Assembly (NCBI RefSeq): GCF_001648155.1
Contig: NZ_CP015199.1
Coordinates: forward strand, 2,985,001-3,049,000
DNA from: Chryseobacterium glaciei
GTDB lineage: Bacteria; Bacteroidota; Bacteroidia; Flavobacteriales; Weeksellaceae
Direction: 5' to 3'
Length of the DNA stretch: 64,000 nt
The notes below the pieces were generated by a model. That model did not search any database. It had not been told where the DNA came from and saw nothing but the letters and a program-made list of their open reading frames with translations. Every line of letters begins with the position of its first letter. Positions within the stretch are counted from its first letter, which is position 1. Shown here in pieces: positions 45,114-53,357 of this stretch. The translations under genes were made by a program, and so were the position numbers.

Positions 45114-46481
45114 TTAGAGATGAGGTAATTCAATGATGAAAGTAGTCCCTTGATTGAGTGAAGATTGTACACTAATATTTCCTTCATGAAGGTTGATAAT
45201 CTTTTGGGTAAGAGATAGCCCAATCCCGTTTCCATCTGCAAAAGTTTTATTTTCTCCGCGGTAGAAAGGGGTAAATATGTTTTCTAGATCGTTTTCGGCG
45301 ATACCGATTCCTTTATCAGAAAACTTGAGGATTATTTTTTCAGCATCAAATAAAATAGAAACAATGCTTTGTTTGTCATTGGAAAATTTACAACCGTTTT
45401 CGAAAATATTAATAAAAGCTACATTTAGAAGATATTCATTTCCGTTCACTGAAATCTGATGATCATCTTCAAAATCATTTTCAAAGTGAATATCAATTTT
45501 ATAGTCGGAGTTCGCTTGAAGAGTTTGCTTTCGGGCATCCAATAGGACTTCATCAATTCGAATGGGCTTAAAACCTATCTCTGAACGATCATAATTGGCT
45601 TTTGCTAAATCTAATAAACTGTTGGACAGACGAACTAGTTTTTTAGCATCAGCCATAACATTATGAATAACTGTTTTATATTCCTGAATATCACGTTCTT
45701 TATTAGTGGATAATTCCAATTCTGCGATCATGGCAGAAAGTGGCGTTCTGAGCTCATGAGAAATATTAGAAACAAAATGTTTTTGAGAATCAAAAGAGTT
45801 TTCTAACCGATCCAGCATTTCATTAAATGTGTTGGCAAGTTGAGAAAGCTCATCTTTAGTATTGTAACTTACTAGGCGGAGATCCAAATTAGTTGCAGAA
45901 ATAGTGGTTACCTTTTCCATCATTTTTTTGATAGGCATTAATATTTTACTGGAAAATACAGTACCGGCAATATAAATAATGAATAAAGATGTGAAAAATA
46001 CGATGATGATTGTTCTTAATAAATCGTTTAGTTTATTATATCCATACAAATCATACGCCGCTGAGGTAATCAGATATTCTTTGTTTTTGTAGTGATAGAC
46101 AATTCCTACAACCTGCCACTGACCTTGGTAAAAATTAATTTCTTTTTTGGACTGAATATTTTGTAACATTTCCGGAGTTTCTTTCACAATATCAATATCT
46201 ACAGCGTCGTGATAGACGAGGTTAAAATCTGTATCATAGATGGCAACTTCTACTTCATTCAGAATATTCCGATTGTTATGATAAATTTCCTGTAGCGTTT
46301 TTTTATCTACGTGAGCGTTGAGAAATATATTAGCTTTGGTGTAAGCTTCCTTTGTGAGAAGATTATAGAACTCATTTTCTCTGCTTTCTTTGGCAGAAGT
46401 ATATATAACTAAAGCAAACACCAATAGGATAGTGACTGTAATGGCTGTAAATAATATGGTGATGCGGGTTTTGATTTGCAT
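45114..46481 (-). CDS. Sensor histidine kinase of the metal island
   Basis: A 455-aa kinase of the CusS/ArlS class. Two membrane helices (residues 5-27 and about 150-175) enclose a periplasmic sensor domain of about 120 residues. HAMP, HisKA (SHELRTPLSAM, H242) and HATPase_c (NIFENGCKFSND, FSDKGIGIAENDLENIF, GNGIGLSL) follow. It begins immediately after the response regulator stop codon with no gap. The ligand could be Mg2+ or a heavy metal, judging by the downstream genes. Confidence 0.93.
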   Translation of the reverse strand: MQIKTRITILFTAITVTILLVFALVIYTSAKESRENEFYNLLTKEAYTKANIFLNAHVDKKTLQEIYHNNRNILNEVEVAIYDTDFNLVYHDAVDIDIVKETPEMLQNIQSKKEINFYQGQWQVVGIVYHYKNKEYLITSAAYDLYGYNKLNDLLRTIIIVFFTSLFIIYIAGTVFSSKILMPIKKMMEKVTTISATNLDLRLVSYNTKDELSQLANTFNEMLDRLENSFDSQKHFVSNISHELRTPLSAMIAELELSTNKERDIQEYKTVIHNVMADAKKLVRLSNSLLDLAKANYDRSEIGFKPIRIDEVLLDARKQTLQANSDYKIDIHFENDFEDDHQISVNGNEYLLNVAFINIFENGCKFSNDKQSIVSILFDAEKIILKFSDKGIGIAENDLENIFTPFYRGENKTFADGNGIGLSLTQKIINLHEGNISVQSSLNQGTTFIIELPHL

Positions 46482-47162
46482 TTATGCTATTTTTAAGATA
46501 AATCCCATCCCTGATTTGGTATGAATAAGCTTTTGATCAAAATCTCTATCGATTTTCTTTCTTAAATAATTGATATAAACATCAATGAAATTGGTGCCTG
46601 TATCAAAATGAGTATCCCAAACTTTTTCTGCAATTTCTACTCGTGATAATACTCTTTCCGGATTTTGAATCATGTATTCGAGGAGTTTAAATTCTTTTGG
46701 CGTGAGATTGATTTCCTGAGTTCCTCTTTTTACAATTTTAGTATTTAGGTTCATTTCAAGATCGGCAAAACGGAGAATAAAACCTGTGCTGTTCACTGTT
46801 TTATTATTTCGTTTAAGCAAAGCTCGGATGCGAACCAATAATTCGCGCATCTCAAAAGGTTTTACCAGATAATCGTCAGCTCCGGCATCAAAACCTTCTA
46901 CTTTATCGTCTGTAGTCCCTAATGCAGTGAGCATGATAATGGGAAGCTCCGGTTTTGTCTGGCGGATCTGTTTGCAAAGATCAAGGCCATCCATTTTGGG
47001 AAGAATAATATCTGTAATAATGAGGTCATAGTCGTTTTGTAGAGCTAATTTTTTCCCTGAAAGGCCATCATAGGCCAAGGTTGGATTAAAACCATGCTCC
47101 TGTAATCCTCTGTTGATCAAATCTGCAACGCGTAAGTCATCTTCTATTAACAGTATATTCAT
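46482..47162 (-). CDS. OmpR-family response regulator of the metal island
   Basis: A 226-aa regulator. The receiver domain has acidic residues ED at 7-8, phosphoacceptor D51 (ITDIILPKMDG) and K102-like VKPFEMRELL. The C-terminal winged helix (NLTPKEFKLLEYMIQNPERVLSR) is of the OmpR/PhoB type. First gene of the minus-strand island. Its promoter is the best in the window, with the -7 box 5 nt before the ATG, so the mRNA may be leaderless. Confidence 0.95.
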   Translation of the reverse strand: MNILLIEDDLRVADLINRGLQEHGFNPTLAYDGLSGKKLALQNDYDLIITDIILPKMDGLDLCKQIRQTKPELPIIMLTALGTTDDKVEGFDAGADDYLVKPFEMRELLVRIRALLKRNNKTVNSTGFILRFADLEMNLNTKIVKRGTQEINLTPKEFKLLEYMIQNPERVLSRVEIAEKVWDTHFDTGTNFIDVYINYLRKKIDRDFDQKLIHTKSGMGFILKIA

Positions 47163-47167
47163 GCAAA

Positions 47168-47197
47168 CAAATGTAAGATTTTATTATTTTGCTTCAA
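47168..47197 (-). promoter_or_regulatory. Promoter of the metal island
   Basis: On the minus strand: TTG (complement of 47195-47197), exactly 19 bp, then TACATTTG (47175 to 47168), five nucleotides before the ATG at 47162. This matches the Bacteroidota -33/-7 promoter precisely and puts +1 at the start codon. Confidence 0.7.
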
Positions 47198-47325
47198 GAA
47201 AGTACATATGATTTATAAAAATAAACTTTACGTGAAAAATTATTTTTAAAACTTTTCATTAACAAACAAACTTATTCTATATCATTCAATATTCCTATAT
47301 TTACGCTTTATAAACTAACTTATAT

Positions 47326-48012
47326 ATGAAAAAGATCATCATCCCGTTTTTTTGTGCCGTGCTTTTTTCCACCTCAGTAGCTGCGCAAAAAACAACTGTT
47401 GCTCCCGCTAAAACGGAAGCTGTAAAATCAAAATTAACATCTAAAGAAGTTATCGATAATTATCTGAAAGCTTTGGGTGGAAAAGATAAATTAGAAGCCG
47501 TAAAAACTACGATTACAGACAATACTCTTTCTGTACAGGGAATGGAAATTGCCATGACCACAAAAAAGATGGGGAATAAGTTCAGATCTGAACAATCCGT
47601 AATGGGACAAAAAATGATTCAGCTTTTTGACGGTGAGAAAGGATATTTCGACCAAATGGGGCAGAAAAATGACATTCCTGCAGATAAAGTTGCTGAACTT
47701 AAAAAAAGCAAAACAATTGATGCATTAGGATATGATCCGGCTAAATTTCCAACAGTTACGGTAGAAAAAATAGATGGTAAAGATTATAATGTTTTGGCCT
47801 CAGATAAAGGAAAGTATTATTTCGATGCTTCTACTTCTTTATTGCATAAATCTACTTCTGATGAAGGTTCGGCTACAATTAAGAGCTATATGACGGTAGA
47901 TGGTATTCAGTTCCCGTCAGAGATCGAAGCAGAAGGCAAAGGTCAGAAAATCACGATTAAAACAACTAAAGTTGTGATCAATTCTGGTGTTACAGATGCA
48001 GATTTTAAATAG
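47326..48012 (+). CDS. LolA-like exported protein, paralog B
   Basis: A 228-aa paralog of the protein at 34315, with a signal peptide (through VAAQ, residue 21) and the same segments: EVIDNYLKALGGKDKLEAVK, GYF, PADKVAELKKSKTIDALGY, KYYFDASTSLLHKS, YMTVDG-QFPSEIEAEGKGQ and terminal TDADFK. More than half of the residues agree by eye. It is divergent from the metal island promoter, with about 160 nt between them, and has its own terminator. Function unknown. Confidence 0.75.
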   Translation: MKKIIIPFFCAVLFSTSVAAQKTTVAPAKTEAVKSKLTSKEVIDNYLKALGGKDKLEAVKTTITDNTLSVQGMEIAMTTKKMGNKFRSEQSVMGQKMIQLFDGEKGYFDQMGQKNDIPADKVAELKKSKTIDALGYDPAKFPTVTVEKIDGKDYNVLASDKGKYYFDASTSLLHKSTSDEGSATIKSYMTVDGIQFPSEIEAEGKGQKITIKTTKVVINSGVTDADFK

Positions 48013-48033
48013 AAATATTTAATTTTTAAAGAT

Positions 48034-48066
48034 AAAAAAACCGCAAATCATTGATTCGCGGTTTTT
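48034..48066. terminator. Bidirectional terminator
   Basis: A-run, AACCGC and GCGGTT arms with an inner AATC/GATT stem (one mismatch), then a T run. It lies between convergent genes (paralog B and the DUF3109 gene). Confidence 0.78.
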
Positions 48067-48071
48067 ATTTT

Positions 48072-48656
48072 TTAGTTTCCGTATTCTTTTTTCCATTCGT
48101 CTGCGGCTTCGCTCAGAACATCGTAGAATTCTTCTCCATATTTTCTGATTAAAGGAGTTTTCAGAAATTTATAAACAGGAACCTGAAGTTCTTTTCCTAG
48201 TGTACAGGCATCGCTGCAAACGTTCCATTCATGATAATTCAACGCAGTAAACGCAGAATATTCTGTAACACGAATAGGGTAGAGGTGACATGAAATTGGT
48301 TTCTGCCAATCTACTGCGCCGTCTTCATAAGCTTTTTCTATTCCACACTTTGTAATTCCTCTTATGTCATAGGTAACATAGGCGCACTCACGGTCTTCAA
48401 CCATTGGCGTTACGTACATTCCGTCTGCAGGATCGGTCGTCCATGTTCCCTGCTCTTCAAGAGCCTGAATTCCTTCCGGAGTAAGGTAGGGCTTTATTTT
48501 ATCAAAAATTGAATCTAATATTTCCAGCTCATCTTTATCTAGCGGAGCTCCTACATCTCCTTCCACACAACATGCACCCTTGCATTTGCTAAGGTTGCAA
48601 ACAAATTCTTCGGAAAATATATCCTCGGAAATCAATTTTTCGTCTATCTGAATCAT
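48072..48656 (-). CDS. DUF3109 family protein
   Basis: A 194-aa cytoplasmic protein with eight Cys in patterns such as VCNLSKCKGACCVEGDVGAP, DRECAYVTYD, CGIEKAY, SCHLYPIRV and CSDACTLG. This is the DUF3109 family, related to YkgJ-type putative zinc- or iron-cluster proteins. Function is not established. It lies 8 nt after the DUF6427 gene and is probably co-transcribed with it. Confidence 0.88.
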   Translation of the reverse strand: MIQIDEKLISEDIFSEEFVCNLSKCKGACCVEGDVGAPLDKDELEILDSIFDKIKPYLTPEGIQALEEQGTWTTDPADGMYVTPMVEDRECAYVTYDIRGITKCGIEKAYEDGAVDWQKPISCHLYPIRVTEYSAFTALNYHEWNVCSDACTLGKELQVPVYKFLKTPLIRKYGEEFYDVLSEAADEWKKEYGN

Positions 48657-48664
48657 AATCTTTT

Positions 48665-49570
48665 TTAAAATAAATCAAAATAAGTACCTGCTTTAAAGGT
48701 AACTAAACTAATAAGGATAAGCCAAACGCTAACTTCCTGCATCCAATATTTAGGTAAAAACTTTAGCATTCTGCTCAAAATAATACTTGCAGGAAATGCC
48801 AAGAGTAATAAATATTCATAACTTTTATTCATATAAAGAATAATAGTAACCAGCTGAGCTAATGAAAACACAAGCAAAAAAGTGTATTTATACCTGCTTA
48901 TCGGGCTCTTTTTATTATAATTTTGAAAATGGTCGTACACTGCATAGATCAGCATTAAAGCGATCGGAATTAAAGGAAAAAGTTCTGTGTAATCTGTTAT
49001 AATTTTCATCTTTCCAAATGGGAAATAATCAATATTCCAAGAAGTAAATCCAACGAAAAACATAATACAAAAATAACTGAACGCTATTAGCATAACTCCC
49101 AAAATGAACCTGAAAACATTTAATAAAACTTTAGGAGACGTAGCAATAACGTGAATGATCACAAAAACCGCCATTGGCCATGTTGTTGGCAGAAAGATAA
49201 AGTTTAATGCAACAATGGAACCTACCAACACATAAGATTTTTTTCTCGTGTCCTCATCAGTACTTGTTAAAAGCAAAAGAAGGAACGAATTGGTAAGAAG
49301 CGCAACGGCAATTCCAATGTCTAAATTACCGGGATAAAGTCCAAAAATAAAAAATGTATATAAGAATAAAGGCAAATGTGTCTGATAATTAAGCGCAATG
49401 CTATGAAAACAGAAATATGCCAAAGCAATTCCCAAAAAAGTTATTCCGGCGATAATTGCTTCATTTGTATTGAAATTCAGGATGTTAAATACGATTACTA
49501 TTAAAAGAAGAAAACCAATATAAACAGGAATTGAAAAAATATTGCTTTCTTTTGAAAGTAATTTAAACAT
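48665..49570 (-). CDS. DUF6427 family multi-pass membrane protein
   Basis: A 301-aa protein of eight to ten hydrophobic helices with short loops (opening MFKLLSKESNIFSIPVYIG). This opening and size match the DUF6427 family of flavobacteria, whose function is unknown. It diverges from the DUF6341 gene; their promoters overlap face to face. Confidence 0.8.
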   Translation of the reverse strand: MFKLLSKESNIFSIPVYIGFLLLIVIVFNILNFNTNEAIIAGITFLGIALAYFCFHSIALNYQTHLPLFLYTFFIFGLYPGNLDIGIAVALLTNSFLLLLLTSTDEDTRKKSYVLVGSIVALNFIFLPTTWPMAVFVIIHVIATSPKVLLNVFRFILGVMLIAFSYFCIMFFVGFTSWNIDYFPFGKMKIITDYTELFPLIPIALMLIYAVYDHFQNYNKKSPISRYKYTFLLVFSLAQLVTIILYMNKSYEYLLLLAFPASIILSRMLKFLPKYWMQEVSVWLILISLVTFKAGTYFDLF

Positions 49571-49594
49571 TTTTTATAAATTTGTACAAAGTTA
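49552..49594. promoter_or_regulatory. Overlapping face-to-face promoters of the DUF6427 and DUF6341 genes
   Basis: Plus strand: TTG (49552-49554), then TAAATTTG (49577-49584) reading toward 49613. Minus strand: TAACTTTG (49594 to 49587) reading toward 49570. Only two bases (TA) separate the two boxes, giving TAAATTTG-TA-CAAAGTTA, so each expected +1 lies inside or beside the other box. Both fit the TAnnTTTG consensus. Confidence 0.6.
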
Positions 49595-49612
49595 ATTTAA
49601 AAAAGGAAAATA

Positions 49613-49846
49613 ATGACGTCTTTCTTTCTATTCTTAAGCAAAGTTTTCAAATGGTCTTTCGGCTTTTTTGAGACTTTCGGAAATGTTTTAAACTGGATCT
49701 TATTTGCTGTTTGCTGCGTACTGTTCACGTATTGGTGCTATGTATTAGTGGCGACACTAGGTGGTGACAAAGATAAAGACTACTATTCTCCAACTGAGGG
49801 TAAAAACCCTTATTATGATCCTACGATCTACAAAAAAGAAGGTTAA
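49613..49846 (+). CDS. DUF6341 family small membrane protein
   Basis: A 77-aa protein: an amphipathic start, one or two hydrophobic segments (about residues 20-50, with NWILFAVCCVLFTYWCYVLV), and a conserved polar tail DYYSPTEGKNPYYDP. This is the flavobacterial DUF6341 family; some database entries have misnamed it uracil phosphoribosyltransferase, as far as I recall. The real upp is at 6406. Function unknown. Confidence 0.75.
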   Translation: MTSFFLFLSKVFKWSFGFFETFGNVLNWILFAVCCVLFTYWCYVLVATLGGDKDKDYYSPTEGKNPYYDPTIYKKEG

Positions 49847-49863
49847 TTAATTGGTTATATAGT

Positions 49864-49903
49864 AAAAAACCGATCAAAACATATGTGTTTGGTCGGTTTT
49901 TTT
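49864..49903 (+). terminator. Intrinsic terminator after the DUF6341 gene
   Basis: AAAACCGATCAAAACA pairs imperfectly with TGTTTGGTCGGTTTT around ATATG, followed by T. Confidence 0.75.
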
Positions 49904-49921
49904 ATGGGTAACGATTAAAAT

Positions 49922-50365
49922 TTAATGGGTTTCGTGGATCGGAAGCACCAAAACAGGAATGTGAGAATCTTTCGTCAGACCTTTGGTTAAACTTCCTACA
50001 AAGACATCATAAATTCCGCTTCTTCCGTGAGAGCCCATTACGATGTAGTTTGCATCTTTTGCTTTGCAATGTTCCAGAATAATATCTTTGGCGATTCCTT
50101 GTTTCAAAAGGTGTTCGCATTCTACATTTTGAGCAATAATTCTTTGCTCGATCTTATTCAGCTGAACCAACTCTTCTCTTATTTCATTAGCTTCCACTTC
50201 AGGAAAATACTGGAATCCCATATCTCCGATGGCAAAACCAATATCTGAAGGTGCAACATGAATTAGAAAAATTTTACCGTTGAGTTCTTTTGCGAATTTT
50301 ACAGCTCCGTCTACAAGCTGATCTGTTTTATCCCCAAAATCTACGGGCAGTACAATATTTATCAT
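49922..50365 (-). CDS. Universal stress protein (UspA family)
   Basis: A 147-aa single-domain protein with the UspA fold: NIVLPVDFGDKTDQLVD at the start and the ATP-binding pattern VMGSHGRSGIYDVFVGSLT (G-x2-G-x9-G-S/T type) near residue 115-133. Such proteins help survival under stress by unclear means. Single gene, divergent from nothing nearby. Confidence 0.92.
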   Translation of the reverse strand: MINIVLPVDFGDKTDQLVDGAVKFAKELNGKIFLIHVAPSDIGFAIGDMGFQYFPEVEANEIREELVQLNKIEQRIIAQNVECEHLLKQGIAKDIILEHCKAKDANYIVMGSHGRSGIYDVFVGSLTKGLTKDSHIPVLVLPIHETH

Positions 50366-50424
50366 AACCTTTAATTTTGTTATTTAAAGATAGGAAAATT
50401 ATGCCAAACGTTATGTTAAATTCC

Positions 50425-51030
50425 TTATAATATTCGGATGTCTAGAATTTTTTCATCTTCAAGATAAGCTTCCAGAATATCATTTTCATCAACTTTTCCA
50501 ACGCCTTTTGGAGTACCTGTGAAAATTAAGTCACCAACTCTTAAAGTGAAATATTGAGAAGCAAATGCAATAATATCATCAAATGAAAAGATCATATCTT
50601 TTGTATTCCCATCCTGTACTTTTTCTTTATTTTTAAATAATGAAAATTGAACACCTTCAAGATTATAATTCTCTTTTTTAAAGAAATTTCCAACCACTGC
50701 AGAGCCGTCAAAACCTTTGGCAAGCTCCCACGGAAGACCTTTAGACTTTAATTCGCTTTGAAGATCTCTTGCCGTAAAATCAATTCCCAACCCGATTTCC
50801 TCATAATGTTTATGAGCCGTTTCTTTCTGAATGTATTTTCCACCTTTTGAAATTTTCAAGACAACTTCCAATTCATAATGAACATCATTTGAAAATTCAG
50901 GAATATAGAAATCATTTCCTTTCAAAACAGCCGTATCAGGCTTCATAAAAATAACCGGTTTTTCAGGAATTTCGTTTCCTAATTCTTTCGCGTGTTCACC
51001 GTAATTTCTTCCTATGCAGATAATTTTCAT
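50425..51030 (-). CDS. Fumarylacetoacetate hydrolase family protein
   Basis: A 201-aa member of the FAH superfamily, similar in size to short acylpyruvate/oxaloacetate hydrolases or tautomerases. Family segments: KIICIGRNYGEHAKELGN, PVIFMKPDTAV, HYELEVVLKI (metal Glu), GIDFTARDLQ and FTGTPKGVG. It is cytoplasmic and metal-dependent. The substrate cannot be told from sequence. Confidence 0.9.
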   Translation of the reverse strand: MKIICIGRNYGEHAKELGNEIPEKPVIFMKPDTAVLKGNDFYIPEFSNDVHYELEVVLKISKGGKYIQKETAHKHYEEIGLGIDFTARDLQSELKSKGLPWELAKGFDGSAVVGNFFKKENYNLEGVQFSLFKNKEKVQDGNTKDMIFSFDDIIAFASQYFTLRVGDLIFTGTPKGVGKVDENDILEAYLEDEKILDIRIL

Positions 51031-51330
51031 ACTATTTTATTTATGTCATTGCGAGAAGCGAATGCAAGTTTATGCTGAGCTTGTCGAAGTAAAGCCATCT
51101 CACAATTATTTTTACTTATTTTTTGAAGCTGTTTCCCGCTATCCACTCATACTCCTCGTTCCAACGCTTTACCTTTGCTTACTGCGGGGTAACCGTTTCT
51201 ATCGGGGCTAGATAAACCTAACAGGTTTCCAAAACCTGTTAGGTTTGATTTAACCGCCTTTTTATATAATTTTACATAAAGTTTATCATGCTGAGCTTAT
51301 GCCAAGCATCTTTAAACTCAATATTATTTT
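51031..51330. repeat. Mosaic of interspersed repeats
   Basis: This 300-nt gap without a gene holds several repeat pieces. Near 51044 a GTCATTGCGAGAAGCGAATGC block; near 51072 TGCTGAGCTTGTCGAAG; about 51128-51210 a block with CCCGCTATCCACTC and GGGGTAACCGTTTCTATCGG, typical of flavobacterial intergenic repeats; then a perfect 15-bp hairpin, AAACCTAACAGGTTT-CCA-AAACCTGTTAGGTTT (51214-51246); and near 51290 TGCTGAGCTTATGCCAAGC. Confidence 0.7.
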
Positions 51331-51729
51331 CTAATGCGTAAACTCGTTCTCACAATAATAGCAAATGAACTTGTGACTCGTTAAAAGCGAAACTCCAAAA
51401 AAGCTCGTTGCGCTATCATCTCTGTAAATATGATTGGAGCCACATTTCGGGCACACAAAATCAAACTTAGGATCTGCAATCGTATGTTCTACTTCCAGCG
51501 AAACCTTTTCATTTTCTTTATAATCGTTCAAAATTTGATTGGCTTTTTCCAAATCTTCTTCAAAAACCTGCAACTGAATTCCTCCAACAGCCTGCGAAAG
51601 CAACCAATCGGATTGAATAAGCTGTTCATTCGCAATGAAACTGTTGATGTCGTTTTCGGCCAAGATTTGCTTGTCTCTATTGGCTTCAAGAGCAGTTTCG
51701 TAAAATTTAAACTTAACTAATTCTGACAT
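51331..51729 (-). CDS. DUF2007-type protein with C-terminal zinc ribbon
   Basis: A 132-aa protein. Residues 1-75 are the DUF2007 signalling-like domain (FYETALEANRDKQILAENDI..., GGIQLQVFEEDLEKANQIL). The C-terminal part has FVCPKCGSNHI and FICYYCENEF, a four-Cys zinc ribbon. DUF2007 proteins are annotated as putative signal-transducing proteins without proven role. It lies 3 nt after the exonuclease gene and is likely co-transcribed. Confidence 0.85.
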   Translation of the reverse strand: MSELVKFKFYETALEANRDKQILAENDINSFIANEQLIQSDWLLSQAVGGIQLQVFEEDLEKANQILNDYKENEKVSLEVEHTIADPKFDFVCPKCGSNHIYRDDSATSFFGVSLLTSHKFICYYCENEFTH

Positions 51730-51732
51730 ATT

Positions 51733-52497
51733 TTAGAATTTACCTGACAATTGTATTTTAGTGAAAACCTTCTTTGTGTAAAGAGGGAAATCAGCGTTTT
51801 GAAGCCATCCAAAATATCCAAGATCCTTTTGGAAAACCGCTTTTACACCCTGACCTTTATATTTTCCAAAATTAAAAACCGGTTCCATTTTATCATTTAA
51901 ACCAATGAAACCTGCAAGATCTGCATTCTTATTGTGGAATGTAAATTCACTCAAAGGAGCAATTTCATTCGGAATATCGTCATATTTTCCAATCTGAGCG
52001 TCCAAAACTTCGAAAGTTGCCATCACGTCAGCCTCAGCCGAGTGCGCATTTTCAAGAGTTTTTCCACAGTAGAATTGATAAGCTGCGCCTAGATTTCTAG
52101 GTTCTTTTTTATGGAAAATAGTTTGTGCATCAACAAGTTTGAATTTACTTAAATCAAAATCAAGTTCTGCTCTTAAAAGTTCTTCTGCTAACAAAGGAAC
52201 ATCAAATCTGTTAGAATTAAATCCACCCAAATCCGCTCCTGAGATCATTTCCATTACTTTTGATGCAATCTCTTTGAAAGTTGGAGCATCTTTTACATCT
52301 TCATCATAAATTCCATGAATTTGGCTGGATTCTACGGGAATCGGCATTTCAGGATTTACTTTCCACGTTTTGCTTTCTCTTGAAGCATCAGGATTTACTT
52401 TTAAGATACAGATTTCAACGATTCTATCTTTAGCAATGTTCGTTCCTGTTGTTTCAAGGTCAAAAATACAAAGAGGTTTATGCAGTTTTAAATTCAT
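51733..52497 (-). CDS. DnaQ-like 3'-5' exonuclease
   Basis: A 254-aa DEDDh exonuclease: CIFDLETTGT (D13, E15), GFNSNRFDVPLLAEE (third acidic residue), and AHSAEADVMATFEVL (catalytic His and Asp). The C-terminal 70 residues (FNFGKYKGQGVKAVFQKDLGYFGWL) are an added exonuclease-associated module. Possibly involved in DNA or RNA repair. Genes 51733 and 51331 form one unit. Confidence 0.9.
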   Translation of the reverse strand: MNLKLHKPLCIFDLETTGTNIAKDRIVEICILKVNPDASRESKTWKVNPEMPIPVESSQIHGIYDEDVKDAPTFKEIASKVMEMISGADLGGFNSNRFDVPLLAEELLRAELDFDLSKFKLVDAQTIFHKKEPRNLGAAYQFYCGKTLENAHSAEADVMATFEVLDAQIGKYDDIPNEIAPLSEFTFHNKNADLAGFIGLNDKMEPVFNFGKYKGQGVKAVFQKDLGYFGWLQNADFPLYTKKVFTKIQLSGKF

Positions 52498-52554
52498 TTT
52501 TTTAATTTGATAAAAGGTTAATTTGAAATTTATCTCAAAAATGTAGCTTCTAAT

Positions 52555-53268
52555 TTAGCTAAGTTCTTTTTGAAATACTAATGATACTAAGATATAATAA
52601 ATTACAAGCATCGGAATTCCGACGATCTGAAATATCGCTAAAATGGCAATTCCGCCAACAATTAATACGATTTTAGCATAATTGTCCTGAATTTTTTTTG
52701 ATTTGAATTTCATCGCCATCATTTTTATCGGACTGATCAACAGCCATGAAGTAAGGATGGTTAAGAGAATCAATAATAATTCATTTTCAAAAAGAAAACT
52801 GAAATAATTGGTTTCTTTAAATGCATAATACAGGCCAAAAAGCAAAACAGTATTGGTTGGCGTATTTAATCCTTTAAAATAATAGCGTTGTTCTTCATCA
52901 AGATTGAAAATTGCCAGTCTTAAACAAGAGAAAACGGTAACAAGCAATCCAAAATATTTGATCTCAAAAGGAAGATGAAGTCCTAATAATTCGGTTCCGA
53001 AAGGTTCTAATGCTTTATACATCGTCAACCCGGGAATCACTCCAAAGCTCACCATATCGGCAAGAGAATCCAGTTGAAGACCCAAATTGGAGTTTGATTT
53101 TAAAGCTCTGGAAACAAATCCGTCAAAAAAATCAAATATTGAAGAAAGAATTAAACAGATTGCAGTCGTCTGATAATCACCTAAAATAAGATGAATGGCA
53201 CCCACGCAACCTGCAAATAGATTAGCCAGCGTTAATGCATTGGCAAGATTATTTTTAATGAAATTCAT
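52555..53268 (-). CDS. pssA: CDP-diacylglycerol-serine O-phosphatidyltransferase
   Basis: A 237-aa membrane enzyme making phosphatidylserine, the precursor of phosphatidylethanolamine. The CDP-alcohol phosphotransferase motif is FFDGFVSRALKSNSNLG followed by QLDSLADMVSFGVIPG; the D-G-x2-(S)-R-x8-G-x3-D-x3-D pattern is intact. About seven hydrophobic segments. Its ATG is five nt after a TAATTTTG box. Divergent from the LtaS-like gene. Confidence 0.93.
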   Translation of the reverse strand: MNFIKNNLANALTLANLFAGCVGAIHLILGDYQTTAICLILSSIFDFFDGFVSRALKSNSNLGLQLDSLADMVSFGVIPGLTMYKALEPFGTELLGLHLPFEIKYFGLLVTVFSCLRLAIFNLDEEQRYYFKGLNTPTNTVLLFGLYYAFKETNYFSFLFENELLLILLTILTSWLLISPIKMMAMKFKSKKIQDNYAKIVLIVGGIAILAIFQIVGIPMLVIYYILVSLVFQKELS

Positions 53269-53273
53269 AATCG

Positions 53274-53305
53274 CAAAATTACTGTTTTTGAAAATTCTAA
53301 CTCAA
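53274..53305 (-). promoter_or_regulatory. pssA promoter
   Basis: On the minus strand TTG (complement of 53303-53305), 21 bp, TAATTTTG (53281 to 53274), then five nt to the ATG at 53268. Confidence 0.6.
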
Positions 53306-53345
53306 AATTTTATGCACTAAAAAATACATTAATATGATTTTGATG

Positions 53346-53353
53346 TAAATTTG
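53346..53353 (+). promoter_or_regulatory. -7 element of the LtaS-like gene
   Basis: TAAATTTG followed by CCAA and the ATG at 53358. Shares the 89-bp divergent intergenic region with the pssA promoter. Confidence 0.5.
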
Positions 53354-53357
53354 CCAA

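Noticed and set aside
51014..51211. Plus-strand ORF of 65 aa
   Set aside because: It is made of interspersed repeat sequence and starts inside the FAH-family gene on the other strand; the peptide is a known type of repeat artefact.
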